Source of the DNA: Methanoflorens sp963701995 | GTDB lineage: Archaea > Halobacteriota > Bog-38 > Methanoflorentales > Methanoflorentaceae | Reading direction: 5' to 3' | Assembly (NCBI GenBank): GCA_963701995.1 | Contig: OY969693.1 | Span: 2,051,297-2,115,296 of the forward strand | DNA: 64,000 nucleotides | Shown: in pieces, positions 49,277 to 59,082 of the stretch | Numbering within the stretch: position 1 is the first letter of the stretch | Layout of the letters: each line of letters opens with the position of its first letter | Notes under the pieces: generated by a model | What the model was told of the DNA's origin: nothing | The model's input: the letters and a program-made list of their open reading frames with translations, nothing else | Database searches by the model: none | Made by a program: the position numbers and the translations under genes

Positions 49277-50211
49277 TATGATTCCTCCTCGGGCACAAGC
49301 CTCAAATACACATCTTCAATAGCAGACCGTGCCGGTCTGTAGAACGCTACGCGTATGCCGACACTCTTTACCTGGTCAAGCAGATCCGACTGCTCGCGCA
49401 GTCCGCCGTCGACAGTTAAGAGGAGCTCTGACGTGGCGACTCGCTTTACCGATCTCACGTTAGGCAGCGCTTGCACGGAGCTGCACTGTTCCGCGGTTAT
49501 GGGCTCAACAGCGGTGAGCGAGACGCCGCCCTCGCCTACGCTCGATAGGTTGGCGACGGTATCATAGACGAGGAGCGTCCCCTTGTCAACGATCGCGACC
49601 TTATCGCACACTTCCTGCACCTCGTTAAGGAGGTGAGAGCTCATGAAAATAGTAAAATCTCTCTCTTTAAGCTGCATGATGAGCTCCCTGACTTCTATCA
49701 TGCCGCGCGGGTCAAGTCCGATAGTTGGCTCATCGAATATCAGAATGGAGGGATCGTGCAGGAGCGCCTGGGCAATCGCAACTCGTTGCTTCATGCCGGT
49801 CGAGAAGTCCCCCGTTCTCTTGTGGGCTGAGTCCGACATTTTTACCTCGTCGAGCACTGCGACCGAGCGCTCTCGAATCACATCGCTGTCCAAGCCGCGT
49901 AACTGCCCCATGTACGATAGAATCTCTAGAGGGGTGAGCTGCGGATAAAGCTGTGGCGTCTCAACAACAGCACCAACGCTTGCAAGCGCTTCTTTAGGGT
50001 TGCGCACCACGTCGATTCCGTTGAGGAACGCTTTGCCACCAGTCGGTCGAAGAAGGCTCGTCAAAATCTTGATTGTGGTGGTCTTGCCGGCGCCGTTGGG
50101 ACCGAGATATCCCACACAGACCCCCGGCTCTATTGTCAAGTTCAGATCCTTCAGTGCCTCGAACTGGCCAAACTGTTTGCGCAGATTCTCTGTTACGATG
50201 GCATCGGTCAT
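49276..50211 (-). CDS. ABC transporter ATPase
   Basis: 311 residues. Walker A GPNGAGKTTTIK, Q-loop VVETPQLYPQLTP, signature DFSTGMKQRVAIAQA, Walker B ILIFDEPTIGLDP, His switch MSSHLLNE. Last 80 residues form the regulatory domain of ABC-2 exporters (NosF/CcmA-type). Drives the adjacent permease. Confidence 0.9.
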   Translation of the reverse strand: MTDAIVTENLRKQFGQFEALKDLNLTIEPGVCVGYLGPNGAGKTTTIKILTSLLRPTGGKAFLNGIDVVRNPKEALASVGAVVETPQLYPQLTPLEILSYMGQLRGLDSDVIRERSVAVLDEVKMSDSAHKRTGDFSTGMKQRVAIAQALLHDPSILIFDEPTIGLDPRGMIEVRELIMQLKERDFTIFMSSHLLNEVQEVCDKVAIVDKGTLLVYDTVANLSSVGEGGVSLTAVEPITAEQCSSVQALPNVRSVKRVATSELLLTVDGGLREQSDLLDQVKSVGIRVAFYRPARSAIEDVYLRLVPEEES

Positions 50212-50917
50212 GCTGTCCTGCCTTCCGTTAGCCTAGTTTAAAAAGTTTAGTAGCCGATCAATCGGCCTTTCGTGGACGAGTAGGTGCCGCCACAGCCCTG
50301 CAAACAAATCGATTATCTAGCTTATCTTTCACGTGTGCGAAACTAGTTTCCAACCTCGGTTCGTTCCCATTCTGGCTTTAGTTCTGCTCTTTTATTTTTT
50401 TTGTGATCTCGATCGCGTCGCTGAGCAAGCGCGACAAATGCCACGGCCAGTGGTCTTTACACACCAACCGCCTCAAAAGGGACTACACGGACAACCGGAC
50501 GACTTACAAAAAAAGTCTGCCTTCAAAAAACAATTGCGCTCCTTTCCTCGAACCCTTTGATGAGCAACGTAAGTGTTGAGGAGGGGGCAAGCTTTACGGT
50601 AACCTCTATAAGCTGAGGCAAAAAGCCTCAGGGCGGACCGACGTCGCCCATTTCGATAAGACGCAGTATACTTCGCCGCAGTAGACTGTATGCATCCGAC
50701 TACAGCGCGTTTTTTTGTGCCCTAACAGCTATCACACGAATACGGAGGATCTTGGCGCGTAATGGTTCGCTCAGACCACCTCAATCGTATTCGATCTCCA
50801 CTCGTGACGAAAGCCGCCTGCTTCGTTAGCTATGCTTGGATACCGGTCAGAAAGGCTTAAGCTTCTTCTTGCTCATGAAACTTATTTGGTTAGTTCTTTA
50901 GAACCCGGACGTTAACG
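50212..50917. other. intergenic region with a hairpin
   Basis: About 700 bases without a convincing gene. CTGAGGC-AAAAA-GCCTCAG at 50613-50631 is a perfect 7-bp hairpin. A plus frame at 50333-50560 has a hydrophobic start but no other support. Confidence 0.4.
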
Positions 50918-51469
50918 ATGGTACGGCAAAAAAAAGTGGTAGCGGTCATTGCGCTGCTCGTTATTGCGTCGCTCTCAGTGGCCGGTTGCACGAAGACGAC
51001 GACGACGGCACCGGCGTCACCCCCGGACCCGCAGCTTGCGCAATACATCGAGCGATATAACGCCACGTTAAATAGTGAGCACCCGAACAATGTGACGGCG
51101 TGGCGTGTCACCCCCATAAATGCGACGTCTGCGAAGATACAGGATGCTTGGACGTACCAGTCGTCTACAAACAGTGCAGTAAGCGTCACTTACAGTGAAA
51201 ACGTCACGCTAATTAGGTTCAATTCTCCTGAGGAGGCGACTACATTCGTTAACAACCAGAGTGCGGGCTATCGACTAGTAGCGACCTCGTATCCGAATAA
51301 GCTCAGTCCCGAAGCGAATCAGCGGGCGAAAGGAAACGGAACGACAGTTTATGCCATTTACGATACAGGTTCCTCACTAGGGACTGTCGCCAAGCTGATT
51401 GTCCAGACCGATCAATACGTTTGGATTGGCGACTATCAATACTTTCAATACTTGCCATCGCCCCCGTGA
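50918..51469 (+). CDS. secreted lipoprotein, 183 residues
   Basis: Signal peptide ending in lipobox VAGC, then a Thr/Pro/Ala linker and a domain with sequons (YNATLNSEHPNNVT). The domain's ENVTLIRFNSPEEATTFVNN resembles DUF-type surface proteins of methanogens. GTTCTTTAG stretch before it, no strong ribosome site. Function unknown; surface anchored. Confidence 0.7.
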   Translation: MVRQKKVVAVIALLVIASLSVAGCTKTTTTAPASPPDPQLAQYIERYNATLNSEHPNNVTAWRVTPINATSAKIQDAWTYQSSTNSAVSVTYSENVTLIRFNSPEEATTFVNNQSAGYRLVATSYPNKLSPEANQRAKGNGTTVYAIYDTGSSLGTVAKLIVQTDQYVWIGDYQYFQYLPSPP

Positions 51470-51680
51470 CCGGCTGACGACGGTCTGGCATCCGCGTTCT
51501 TGCCCACTGTTGAAGCTCAGCTCAGTGTGAACGAGAAGGTCTCTTGCGCCACACACGGCCGTCTTCAAACGGTGCGCTTAAGCGTGGTCACGGTCAAAAG
51601 AAAATGCTTAAACGGCAGTACTTCCTTTTATGTCTCTGTTTTTGTTGGTTTCGAAACGAACGAGCTAAGAGGTCAAGCGC

Positions 51681-52301
51681 ATGATAAAAAAAGTCGCGAC
51701 AATGTGCGTCGTGCTGGCGCTCGTGAGCGTCGTCGTCGTCGTCGCCGGCTGCACTTTCGCAAACCCTGCAAGCCCAACCCCGTCGACGCAAACGGGAACG
51801 GCTACAGCCAGCGCCACGCCATCGCCCACTAACAGCCAACCGACAATAATTCCGATCACACCATCTCCGATTGTGACGCCCTCACCCTCTTCCACCCCGG
51901 CCGGCGCTCGGGTCGCCACAACCCTCAGCGTTTGGGAGGGATATATGGGCCAGCGCGCGTTTTGGCTAGACTATCCGACGTATCACGTGGCGCTCAAGCA
52001 GGGAGGCTCTGAGCAAGTCCGCTACGTGATCAACGGCGCGGATGGCAAACACCCGTGTGGCTTGGCGAACTACTACATCGATAACCAGGCGGCAGGCGGC
52101 ACATGGGATATCACAAAGCCACAGCCCTTATATTGGCAAGGTTGCCCCGGAGGACTGCCGGGCGGGGCGGGAGGACTCTACCTCTACCCCAACGACACGG
52201 CAAAGTTGGCGGTCGGATGGCACACACTGAAGATCGACTACCTAGGAGACGGCACTTACGCGCCCTCACAGTTCGTAGCCCAGTTTTTGGTGGTGCCATA
52301 A
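51681..52301 (+). CDS. secreted lipoprotein with Ser/Thr/Pro linker
   Basis: 206 residues. Signal peptide with lipobox VAGC; residues 25-75 are Pro/Ser/Thr repeats; the domain begins LSVWEGYMGQRAFWLDYPTY and ends YAPSQFVAQFLVVP, with Gly/Trp/Tyr-rich strands such as YWQGCPGGLPGGAGG. Probably a beta-sandwich surface domain. AAGAGGTC precedes the ATG. Unknown role. Confidence 0.7.
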   Translation: MIKKVATMCVVLALVSVVVVVAGCTFANPASPTPSTQTGTATASATPSPTNSQPTIIPITPSPIVTPSPSSTPAGARVATTLSVWEGYMGQRAFWLDYPTYHVALKQGGSEQVRYVINGADGKHPCGLANYYIDNQAAGGTWDITKPQPLYWQGCPGGLPGGAGGLYLYPNDTAKLAVGWHTLKIDYLGDGTYAPSQFVAQFLVVP

Positions 52302-52449
52302 ATCAGCAATTGAAAGTATATGGGCAAAAGCGCCCTAAAACCGCATCGAAACGCTGTGACTGCGTCGGCCTACAAAGAGCGTAATCACAACGTGCCGCAC
52401 CAGTTAATTAAAAAAGTCGCTGTAGCGAGCTTCGCAGCACGTTTTTCGT

Positions 52450-52608
52450 CTAGCTCCTTTGTGCGGTCGGTCGAAGCACGCTGTTCACGGCGTTAGCGAG
52501 GCGCTCTGCACATTTGTTGCAGTTCGGATCGTTTGTGGTGTTCACGCAGCCGAAGCGAAGTCCGTACAGACAGGCGCCGTTTTTTATGCTCGTTACGTTC
52601 GTTGCCAT
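52450..52608 (-). CDS. small Cys-containing protein, 52 residues
   Basis: MATNVTSIKNGACLYGLRFG then CVNTTNDPNCNKCAERLANA: four cysteines in C-x6-C-x9-C-x2-C spacing. GGAGATGA lies a few bases before the ATG at 52608. It may bind a metal; function unknown. Confidence 0.5.
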   Translation of the reverse strand: MATNVTSIKNGACLYGLRFGCVNTTNDPNCNKCAERLANAVNSVLRPTAQRS

Positions 52609-52669
52609 AACGTTCATCTCCGATCCAAACTGCACAGAGTAGTTTCATAAGGCCGCGTGAGGCAGCGAT

Positions 52670-52721
52670 TGTGTGGGAAAGCGTGACAGGACGTTTGTGT
52701 GGGAAAGCGTGACATGACGTT
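52670..52721. repeat. 26-bp tandem repeat, two copies
   Basis: Units at 52670-52695 and 52696-52721 share TGTGTGGGAAAGCGTGACA and differ at one base; a partial third copy follows. Not a CRISPR: no spacer. Confidence 0.7.
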
Positions 52722-52828
52722 TGTGTCACACCGGCGTGCGTAGACCGGGGGCCATATGCGATGACCACAAGACCACTTCCGCGCCGCTCTCTGCCAATGA
52801 CTATCCGGGTTCACACGCATTTTCAAAT

Positions 52829-53086
52829 GTGAACAACGAGTGCGTGGAAGTCGACGAGCTCATACTCGAACTCGCGGACTACAAGAACGACTATGCCGAT
52901 ATGGCGGCCGAAAAACTGTTACGAAAGTGTTCGTGTAATTGGAAAGCGTATCAGTACCTACAGGACCGTGTGCACGATGCGTGGCTTCCTGACAGCGCCC
53001 GGCAGCAACTACGACAGATTGTAAGGAAGATAGGGGTGCGATCGCATCAGCAGCGCGAGTACGGGGGGGCGTGCGAACCATCGTAA
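52829..53086 (+). CDS. hypothetical protein, 85 residues
   Basis: Acidic then basic, helical (VDELILELADYKNDYADMAA, then LRKCSCNWKAYQYLQDRV). Start uncertain: GTG at 52829 or 52844; the frame upstream crosses the tandem repeat and has no coding look. No motif recognised beyond CSC. Followed by a coiled-coil gene on the same strand. Confidence 0.45.
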   Translation: MNNECVEVDELILELADYKNDYADMAAEKLLRKCSCNWKAYQYLQDRVHDAWLPDSARQQLRQIVRKIGVRSHQQREYGGACEPS

Positions 53087-53145
53087 TGCATTAATGCTAC
53101 TACGTTTCACACAGAATCATTACGAAGAAATGGCGGCTTGCAAAA

Positions 53146-53298
53146 ATGGACTACGAAAACGAAATAAATGACTTAAAGGAACGCGTGACGAAGCTAGAAA
53201 AGAGCTTAAACGAATCAAAAGCCGAGCTCAAAAGTCTTCTCGACCAAATACGATTTGAAAACGACCGAAGAGACCTTGAAAGCCTCAGCTTGCGCTGA
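53146..53298 (+). CDS. 50-residue coiled-coil protein
   Basis: MDYENEINDLKERVTKLEKS then LNESKAELKSLLDQIRFEND: clear heptads over nearly the whole length, so a small coiled coil. Ends SLSLR. No strong ribosome site is seen, but the pattern is unlikely by chance. Role unknown, possibly an oligomer or adaptor. Confidence 0.55.
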   Translation: MDYENEINDLKERVTKLEKSLNESKAELKSLLDQIRFENDRRDLESLSLR

Positions 53299-53339
53299 TT
53301 TGTGTTTTAGCCAGACTTGCGTATGCCCTAGCCACTATT

Positions 53340-53960
53340 TCAGTCTAGCAGGATCTCCTCGATAGTGCGCCGCTTTCGTGGAGCAGGGACCTCATCAGGG
53401 TAGCCGAGGGGCAGCAGCGCAACGACATGCATTGCGTTACTCCAGCCAAAAATGTCCTTGATCTTTTGTTCATCGATCATCCTCACCCAGCAACTCCCCA
53501 AGCCAAAATCCAAGGCCCGCAACACGATATGTTCAATCGCGATAGCAACGTTAAACGCGATGCCAGGAGCCAGATCTTGGACGTTCATCGTCTTCAGTTG
53601 TTCGGCCCTCTCACGAAGAACGCGCACCATGCTCTCCTCAAGCGCGCCTTCCTTCCCAAAATCCTGACTTCTCGCGGCGATGCCTTCGAAGTACCCGTGG
53701 AGGTCGGCGCAGCATACCAGCACCACCGGAGCCTGCCCCACAAATGACTGGTGATACGCTGCTTCTGCCAGTTTGGCCTTGGTCTCGTCGTCGGAAACAA
53801 TCTTGAACCGCCACGGTTGCGTATTGGAGGCTGAGGGTGCCAATCTTGCAGCTTCTATAAGCGCCAAAATATGCTCTTCGGGAATGCGGTCGCTTCTAAA
53901 TTTCCGAATGCTGTGCCTTTGTTCGATCGCGTCTTTTGTGGTAAGATTCTGAGGTTTCAT
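53340..53960 (-). CDS. nitroreductase-family protein
   Basis: FMN-dependent oxidoreductase, 206 residues. RHSIRKFRSDRIPEEHILAL and APSASNTQPWRFKIV are the usual N-terminal FMN contacts; LGSCWVRMI and ALLPLGYPDEVP the C-terminal ones. Reduces quinones or nitro compounds using NAD(P)H; the physiological substrate is unknown. Confidence 0.88.
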   Translation of the reverse strand: MKPQNLTTKDAIEQRHSIRKFRSDRIPEEHILALIEAARLAPSASNTQPWRFKIVSDDETKAKLAEAAYHQSFVGQAPVVLVCCADLHGYFEGIAARSQDFGKEGALEESMVRVLRERAEQLKTMNVQDLAPGIAFNVAIAIEHIVLRALDFGLGSCWVRMIDEQKIKDIFGWSNAMHVVALLPLGYPDEVPAPRKRRTIEEILLD

Positions 53961-54115
53961 ATCACTCTCCAGTCAATCTCTGAGACCGGTGGCATTCGAC
54001 GAAGTCTATCGCCCCATCACCGCTCGTTCGTGTGCATTCATTGCTTAATTAGCTAGTGGAAAGCGTGCCGCCTGTGGCTGCAGTTGAACGCGAGTCACAC
54101 CGCAACGAAGTTCGG

Positions 54116-54579
54116 TCACGACGAAGCAAGCAGGGTATTAGCCACGTTAGTGCCAAATCCTTTGCACTTTGGGAGCTCTGCGTCTACTATCGGACCTTTC
54201 ATCCCTTGCACCTGTATCGATAGCCCCGGAACGATCGTCTGCAACGCCGGAACCCTGTCGTGGATTCGCTGCTCCATTTTCTTCATCGCTGTCTCAAAGT
54301 CTTTGGCCGTGTAGGTGTCAAACACGGCGAACGCTTCCCTTGCAACGGCAGCTTCGCAAGCTTGTCGATGAACCTTTTGACGCTTCTCGTTGGCCCGCGC
54401 GCGTGGTTTGGGCTGCCGATCAAAATCGCGTCATAATTAGGAATCGTGTCAAGGTCAACGTCGTTCACGTTGCTGAGCGTCGTTTCAATTCCTCCTACGT
54501 CGCGGATCCCTTCCACGATTATTTCTGCTACACGCTTGGTGTTGCCGTACCGCGACTCATAAACAACTATTACTTCTGG
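54116..54579 (-). pseudogene. flavodoxin, frameshifted
   Basis: Flavodoxin-domain protein of about 155 residues. The first frame gives VIVVYESRYGNTKRVAEII (FMN phosphate loop) and YDAILIGSPNHARGPTRSVK, the second frame AKDFETAMKKMEQRIHD. They meet at about 54334, where one base is missing (one extra C restores LQGKAFAVFDTYTAKDF). TTG at 54579 is the best start: GGAGGTG sits six bases before it, while the GTG at 54591 is inside that site. A sequencing error or a recent loss. Confidence 0.75.
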
Positions 54580-54861
54580 CAAGAAGGGCACCTCCTGACT
54601 GGAAGATCGTCCGTTAAGCTTAATAACCGTTGTCGATCACATCATAGATCCCATCGTTTACGTTACCTTAAGCCAGGTATGACACACGTTAGACACGGCG
54701 CGTGAGAACTGAAAAAATCGCCCGAGCGAAAACCCGAAATCTAGTGAGCAAGCGACGCACGATGTTGGATGTGGGTCGCGTTATACCGCTAGGCAAGAGC
54801 TTTCTTTCTGTTCTCCCAACCACGTGCGCTATTCTTCGACCAAGAAATTGCATTCCAACCG

Positions 54862-55164
54862 TTATCGAGCAAACGGCGCGTCCTTGCAGATCACTTGCGC
54901 ACGTGCTCTGCCTACTGACGTCAATCGGGCGTGCTTTCCGCCGGCCCGGCCCGGACCGTCCACTTCGATCCACCCGTCCTCGGTAAGGCGTTCGAGAAAG
55001 TATTCGATTTCGCCTTCACTACAACCTGTAATGCTCGCTGCCTTGGGAATGAGCACCCAACCATCCTTATCGCCTAGCCCTCCTTCAAAGCACAGCACGG
55101 CAAGTCGACAAAAAAACTTGTCTCGACGCTCTTTTTGGTCGGTGCCGGCGGAGTGTGTGTCCAT
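54862..55164 (-). CDS. hypothetical winged-helix-like protein
   Basis: 100 residues. IPKAASITGCSEGEIEYFLE followed by RLTEDGWIEVDGPGRAGGKH looks like a winged helix with its wing; no other domain. It could be a small regulator. ATG at 55164; a possible longer start is at 55197. Located upstream of the histidine kinase on the opposite side of its stop, so not obviously its partner. Confidence 0.5.
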   Translation of the reverse strand: MDTHSAGTDQKERRDKFFCRLAVLCFEGGLGDKDGWVLIPKAASITGCSEGEIEYFLERLTEDGWIEVDGPGRAGGKHARLTSVGRARAQVICKDAPFAR

Positions 55165-55402
55165 TTCTGCCCTTGCTGTAAAGTATTCTCGGCACAACAG
55201 CTGTAACTCTACGATCGTTCGCCAATACTCAGCGCCGTCAAGCCGTTATCGTGTCAGGTCAAGAACTGGCTAGAATTCCCTACCCGCGCAAAAAAAAGTT
55301 TCTGTATGAATAAGAATCTTGCACGGTGAAACTTCGTTTTACACGGCAAAAACCGAGGAAAAAGAGGCGTGCAGGCTGCGGCTGCTCTAGAAGTGCGGAA
55401 TC

Positions 55403-58400
55403 TCAGTATGACGAATCACGCTCGCTGTTCAATTCCTCGGCGCTAGGCAACTTCACCGTAAATGTCGATCCTTTTCCAACCTCACTCTCAACGGTTATTT
55501 GACCACCGTGAGCTTCAACGATCCGCTTCACCACTGCTAAACCAAGCCCCGTGCCTTTCGCCTTGCCGGTAAAAAGCGGTTTAAAGAGCTTGTCTTTAAC
55601 ATCGTTCGAGATGCCGATACCGGTGTCGTGCACGCTTATCCCTACCGAGCTATTGTCTGCGGATGCGCTAACCGTGACCGTCCCGCCGTCCGGCATCGCT
55701 TGCACGGCGTTAAGGATGAGATTGGCAAATACACGACGCATAAGGTGAGGGTCCGCCGTCAATTGCAGAGCTGGAACCTCTGTCGCAATGCGCACCCCGT
55801 CCGTGTGCGGCAGCGATTGAACGACGTCTTCGATCAGCTTCTCGACAACGATTTCCTCGCGCTCAGGCACGATGGGGCGGGCGTAATCCTGGAGATCGCC
55901 CACGATCTTATCCATATAGAAGATTTGCTCACTGATCTTCTCAAAGAGCGCTTGTTCGTTTTGCCACACGTCGCGACCGCGCTCGGCAGGAGACATGCGT
56001 TCAAAGCGGAGCCGCTGCAGATCGACAATGTACTGAAGGCCTTGCAAGGGGTTGCGAAGGTCGTGACCGATCATAGCGGCGGTCTCGCCAATGCCGGCGA
56101 GGCGTTCGACATCCCTAAGCTGCACAGTGCGTTCCTCTACGAGCTCCTCCAGGTGTGCGGAATATTGCGCGAGTTCTTCGGCGTAGTGGCGAGCGGCTGC
56201 CTTCGCTTCAAGCTTCAACAGCGCCGTACCGAATTCAGTTGCGATTGCAAGAAGGAGATTTTGCTCCTCTGGCATGAACAAGTGAGGGCGCATCGCGTAT
56301 ATCGTGAATTCCCCCACAAGGGCACCTTCGGCCAAGACGGGAAGCGAAACAGCCGCTCCGTGCATTCCGTGGCCGGCAGCAACCGTGCCAGCAGGGATTT
56401 CCTCAACGATAACGGGTTCCCCTTTCTGATGCGAATCTCGCATAGAGGGGTGAGACTCGACATCGATCTGATCGAGGGCTTCGACGAAGGCAGAAGGTAA
56501 GTTATGGGCGTAGCGCACCTGCAGCCGCCCAGCTTCGTTTTCTGTGGCAATGAATCCTGCAGCAAACCCCAGCCGCTCAATCGTCGTAGCTAGGGCCTCT
56601 CCAAACAATGTAGGAAGGTCGCTAGCTTCGTTGATGACGTGGATAACCTCGTTGAGCAACGAAGTGCGCTGCGCGTGCTCTTGCAGCTGGTGCTGGGCCT
56701 GCTTCCGCTCGGTGACGTCCCGCGCAGCTGCAAAAACTCCTTGAATCTCGTTCCGTTCATTCTTGAACAGTGTCGCGTTGTATAACACATCGGTGATTCT
56801 GCCCGATTTGTGCCGAATGGCGAGGGGGTAGTCTCTGACAAAACCGTCAGTGAAGACCTGTCGGTAGCCCACATTTGCTTTTTCCGGCTCAGTGAAATAG
56901 TTGCTGAAGTCGCTTTCAATCAGTTCTTCGCGGGAAAGGCCAGTCACCTCCTCAGTGGCCTTGTTGACATCCGTGATTTTTCCGTCAGCATTGATGGTGA
57001 CGAGGGGATCGAGACTTGCTTCGATAAGGCTTCTTGCGTAGAGCGAGGTGGCACGGAGCTTCTCTTCAGCCTGCTTCCGCTCGGTGATGTCCCGCGCAGC
57101 TGCAAAAACTCCTTGAATCTCGTTCCGTTCATTCTTGAACAGTGTCGCGTTGTATAACACATCGGTGATTCTGCCCGATTTGTGCCGAATGGCGAGGGGG
57201 TAGTCTCTGACAAAACCGTCAGTGAAGACCTGTCGGTAGCCCACATTTGCTTTTTCCGGCTCAGTGAAATAGTTGCTGAAGTCGCTTTCAATCAGTTCTT
57301 CGCGGGAAAGGCCAGTCACCTCCTCAGTGGCCTTGTTGACATCCGTGATTTTTCCGTCAGCATTGATGGTGACGAGGGGATCGAGACTTGCTTCGATAAG
57401 GCTTCTTGCGTAGAGCGAGGTGGCACGGAGCTTCTCTTCAGCCTGCTTCCGCTCGGTGATGTCCCGCGCAGCTGCAAAAACTCCTTGAATCTCGTTCCGT
57501 TCATTCTTGAACAGTGTCGCGTTGTATAACACATCGGTGATTCTGCCCGATTTGTGCCGAATGGCGAGGGGGTAGTCTCTGACAAAACCGTCAGTGAAGA
57601 CCTGTCGGTAGCCCACATTTGCTTTTTCCGGCTCAGTGAAATAGTTGCTGAAGTCGCTTTCAATCAGTTCTTCGCGGGAAAGGCCAGTCACCTCCTCAGT
57701 GGCCTTGTTGACATCCGTGATTTTTCCGTCAGCATTGATGGTGACGAGGGGATCGAGACTTGCTTCGATAAGGCTTCTTGCGTAGAGCGAGGTGGCACGG
57801 AGCTTCTCTTCAGCCTGCTTCCGCTCGGTGATGTCCCGCGCCGTCTCGAGGATTGCCACCGGCACATTCCGTGCACCGTACTGCAACGTCCAGTGGCTCA
57901 TGACCGTAATGGCGATGCCGGCGCGAGTGGCATGTTGCAGCTCCCCTTCCCACCTTCCCGCACGTAAGAGCTGACCCGTGATGTGCTCAAGGGGGGATGG
58001 AAAGACAGTGTGAAGCAACGTATGGATTATCACCCCGCGCACGTCGTCTTGCTTCCATCCATACTGCTGTTCGGCACCCTTATTCCAGTACTTTATGTGC
58101 CCCTCGAGATCAAAAATGACGATCGCTTCAGTGGCCGAGTCAAGCACAGCAAGACGCTGTTGTTCATCGATGACGTCCCGCTCTTCCGTCAAGGCCTGGT
58201 CAAGCATGAGCACGCGTGTAACCGAGCCGTTCGTTTTGGCAAGAGGATAAAGGGATATTCGAAAACGTCGCCCTTCGCACCATTCTTCGACGTGCATCGG
58301 GGCACCTGAGGCGATGACCTCTGCCATCCATCTCCGGCGCGTCTGTGCTGCCTCGGCAGGAAGAACATCGTATGCGTAGGCGCCGACGAGTGTGGGAGCG

Positions 58401-58546
58401 CTAGTGCTGAACCGCTCGACAGCTGCGTCGTTGACGGCGAGGATGATGCCTTCAGCATCCGTTAGCACCGCGGCATCAGAAAAAGCGCGGAGAAAGCCAG
58501 ACACTATTTCGAAAAGCTCAGGTAGTGCATCGCTGCGTTCGTTCAC
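55403..58546 (-). CDS. multi-PAS sensor histidine kinase
   Basis: Soluble sensor kinase, 1047 residues, no membrane segment. Rough order: PAS 1 (10-115), PAS 2 (130-240), three near-identical PAS domains of 124 residues each (240-611), GAF (640-780), HisKA with His in MIGHDLRNPLQ (about 826), HATPase (NLILNAVQAMPDGG, DTGIGISNDV, GTGLGLAVVKRIVEAHGG). It should autophosphorylate and pass phosphate to a response regulator not seen nearby. GTG start. The triplicated PAS is the odd part. Confidence 0.9.
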   Translation of the reverse strand: MNERSDALPELFEIVSGFLRAFSDAAVLTDAEGIILAVNDAAVERFSTSAPTLVGAYAYDVLPAEAAQTRRRWMAEVIASGAPMHVEEWCEGRRFRISLYPLAKTNGSVTRVLMLDQALTEERDVIDEQQRLAVLDSATEAIVIFDLEGHIKYWNKGAEQQYGWKQDDVRGVIIHTLLHTVFPSPLEHITGQLLRAGRWEGELQHATRAGIAITVMSHWTLQYGARNVPVAILETARDITERKQAEEKLRATSLYARSLIEASLDPLVTINADGKITDVNKATEEVTGLSREELIESDFSNYFTEPEKANVGYRQVFTDGFVRDYPLAIRHKSGRITDVLYNATLFKNERNEIQGVFAAARDITERKQAEEKLRATSLYARSLIEASLDPLVTINADGKITDVNKATEEVTGLSREELIESDFSNYFTEPEKANVGYRQVFTDGFVRDYPLAIRHKSGRITDVLYNATLFKNERNEIQGVFAAARDITERKQAEEKLRATSLYARSLIEASLDPLVTINADGKITDVNKATEEVTGLSREELIESDFSNYFTEPEKANVGYRQVFTDGFVRDYPLAIRHKSGRITDVLYNATLFKNERNEIQGVFAAARDVTERKQAQHQLQEHAQRTSLLNEVIHVINEASDLPTLFGEALATTIERLGFAAGFIATENEAGRLQVRYAHNLPSAFVEALDQIDVESHPSMRDSHQKGEPVIVEEIPAGTVAAGHGMHGAAVSLPVLAEGALVGEFTIYAMRPHLFMPEEQNLLLAIATEFGTALLKLEAKAAARHYAEELAQYSAHLEELVEERTVQLRDVERLAGIGETAAMIGHDLRNPLQGLQYIVDLQRLRFERMSPAERGRDVWQNEQALFEKISEQIFYMDKIVGDLQDYARPIVPEREEIVVEKLIEDVVQSLPHTDGVRIATEVPALQLTADPHLMRRVFANLILNAVQAMPDGGTVTVSASADNSSVGISVHDTGIGISNDVKDKLFKPLFTGKAKGTGLGLAVVKRIVEAHGGQITVESEVGKGSTFTVKLPSAEELNSERDSSY
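56713..57828. repeat. three tandem copies of a 372-bp PAS-domain unit
   Basis: Units about 56713-57084, 57085-57456 and 57457-57828 encode the same 124 residues, including SLIEASLDPLVTINADGK and EPEKANVGYRQVFTDGF. Nucleotide identity is nearly complete; differences appear only at the outer edges (for example GACGTCC versus GATGTCC). Confidence 0.95.
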
Positions 58547-58673
58547 TTCTTGATCCCCAGCAAACCATAGGGTTAGTGGTCGAAGGTCTAGTCGTCAACA
58601 CACGTTAGCGTTCGTAGATATAAGGTTTCACCCCTGAAAAATCGCCGTGGGCTGCCGCTTCGAGCTTAAAACG

Positions 58674-58931
58674 CTACGGCGACTTAGTTTGCTCCTTATC
58701 GCCCTTTGTCAACTGCTCGTAGAGTTCAGGGCCTACGCACTCTTTTGCGTAGGCGCACCAGTGAATGCACAGGTTCATTTCGTTAAACACCGTGAGCCCA
58801 CACTTGCCGCATTTGACCTTAACGTCTGAAGAAAAGATTTCGACATCTTCGCCGCACCGCGGGCACTTCTTGATTGTCAGGGTGGGCGTTCGTAAATGCG
58901 ACGTCCCAGGACAACTACCGAACAACGACAT
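58674..58931 (-). CDS. zinc-ribbon protein with Cys cluster
   Basis: 85 residues. KKCPRCGEDVEIF and VKCGKCGLTVFNE form a zinc ribbon; then CIHWCAYAKECVG adds three cysteines. Seen in methanogen-like genomes as a conserved small protein of unknown role. GAGGAG touches the ATG at 58931; a TTG at 58925, six bases past that site, is an alternative start. Confidence 0.7.
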   Translation of the reverse strand: MSLFGSCPGTSHLRTPTLTIKKCPRCGEDVEIFSSDVKVKCGKCGLTVFNEMNLCIHWCAYAKECVGPELYEQLTKGDKEQTKSP

Positions 58932-59082
58932 CTCCTCTTCTAAACGACTCGGTTCCCGCCTCCAAAGTGTAGGCTATGAACGCAAAAAAGGAACGCTTCA
59001 ATGGAATTGTATGCGCGCGAAAGCGCATAAAGTACTCCGTCGTGATTGCCTGAGACACCATGATCGCCGAGCGCATCAACGT

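Noticed and set aside
50333..50560. Plus-strand frame of 75 codons with a hydrophobic start
   Set aside because: No ribosome site or conserved pattern seen.
52670..52721. CRISPR array
   Set aside because: Units directly abut with no spacers and only two copies.
57182..57967. Repeated plus-strand frames over the PAS region
   Set aside because: They are mirror images of the triplicated PAS coding sequence on the other strand.
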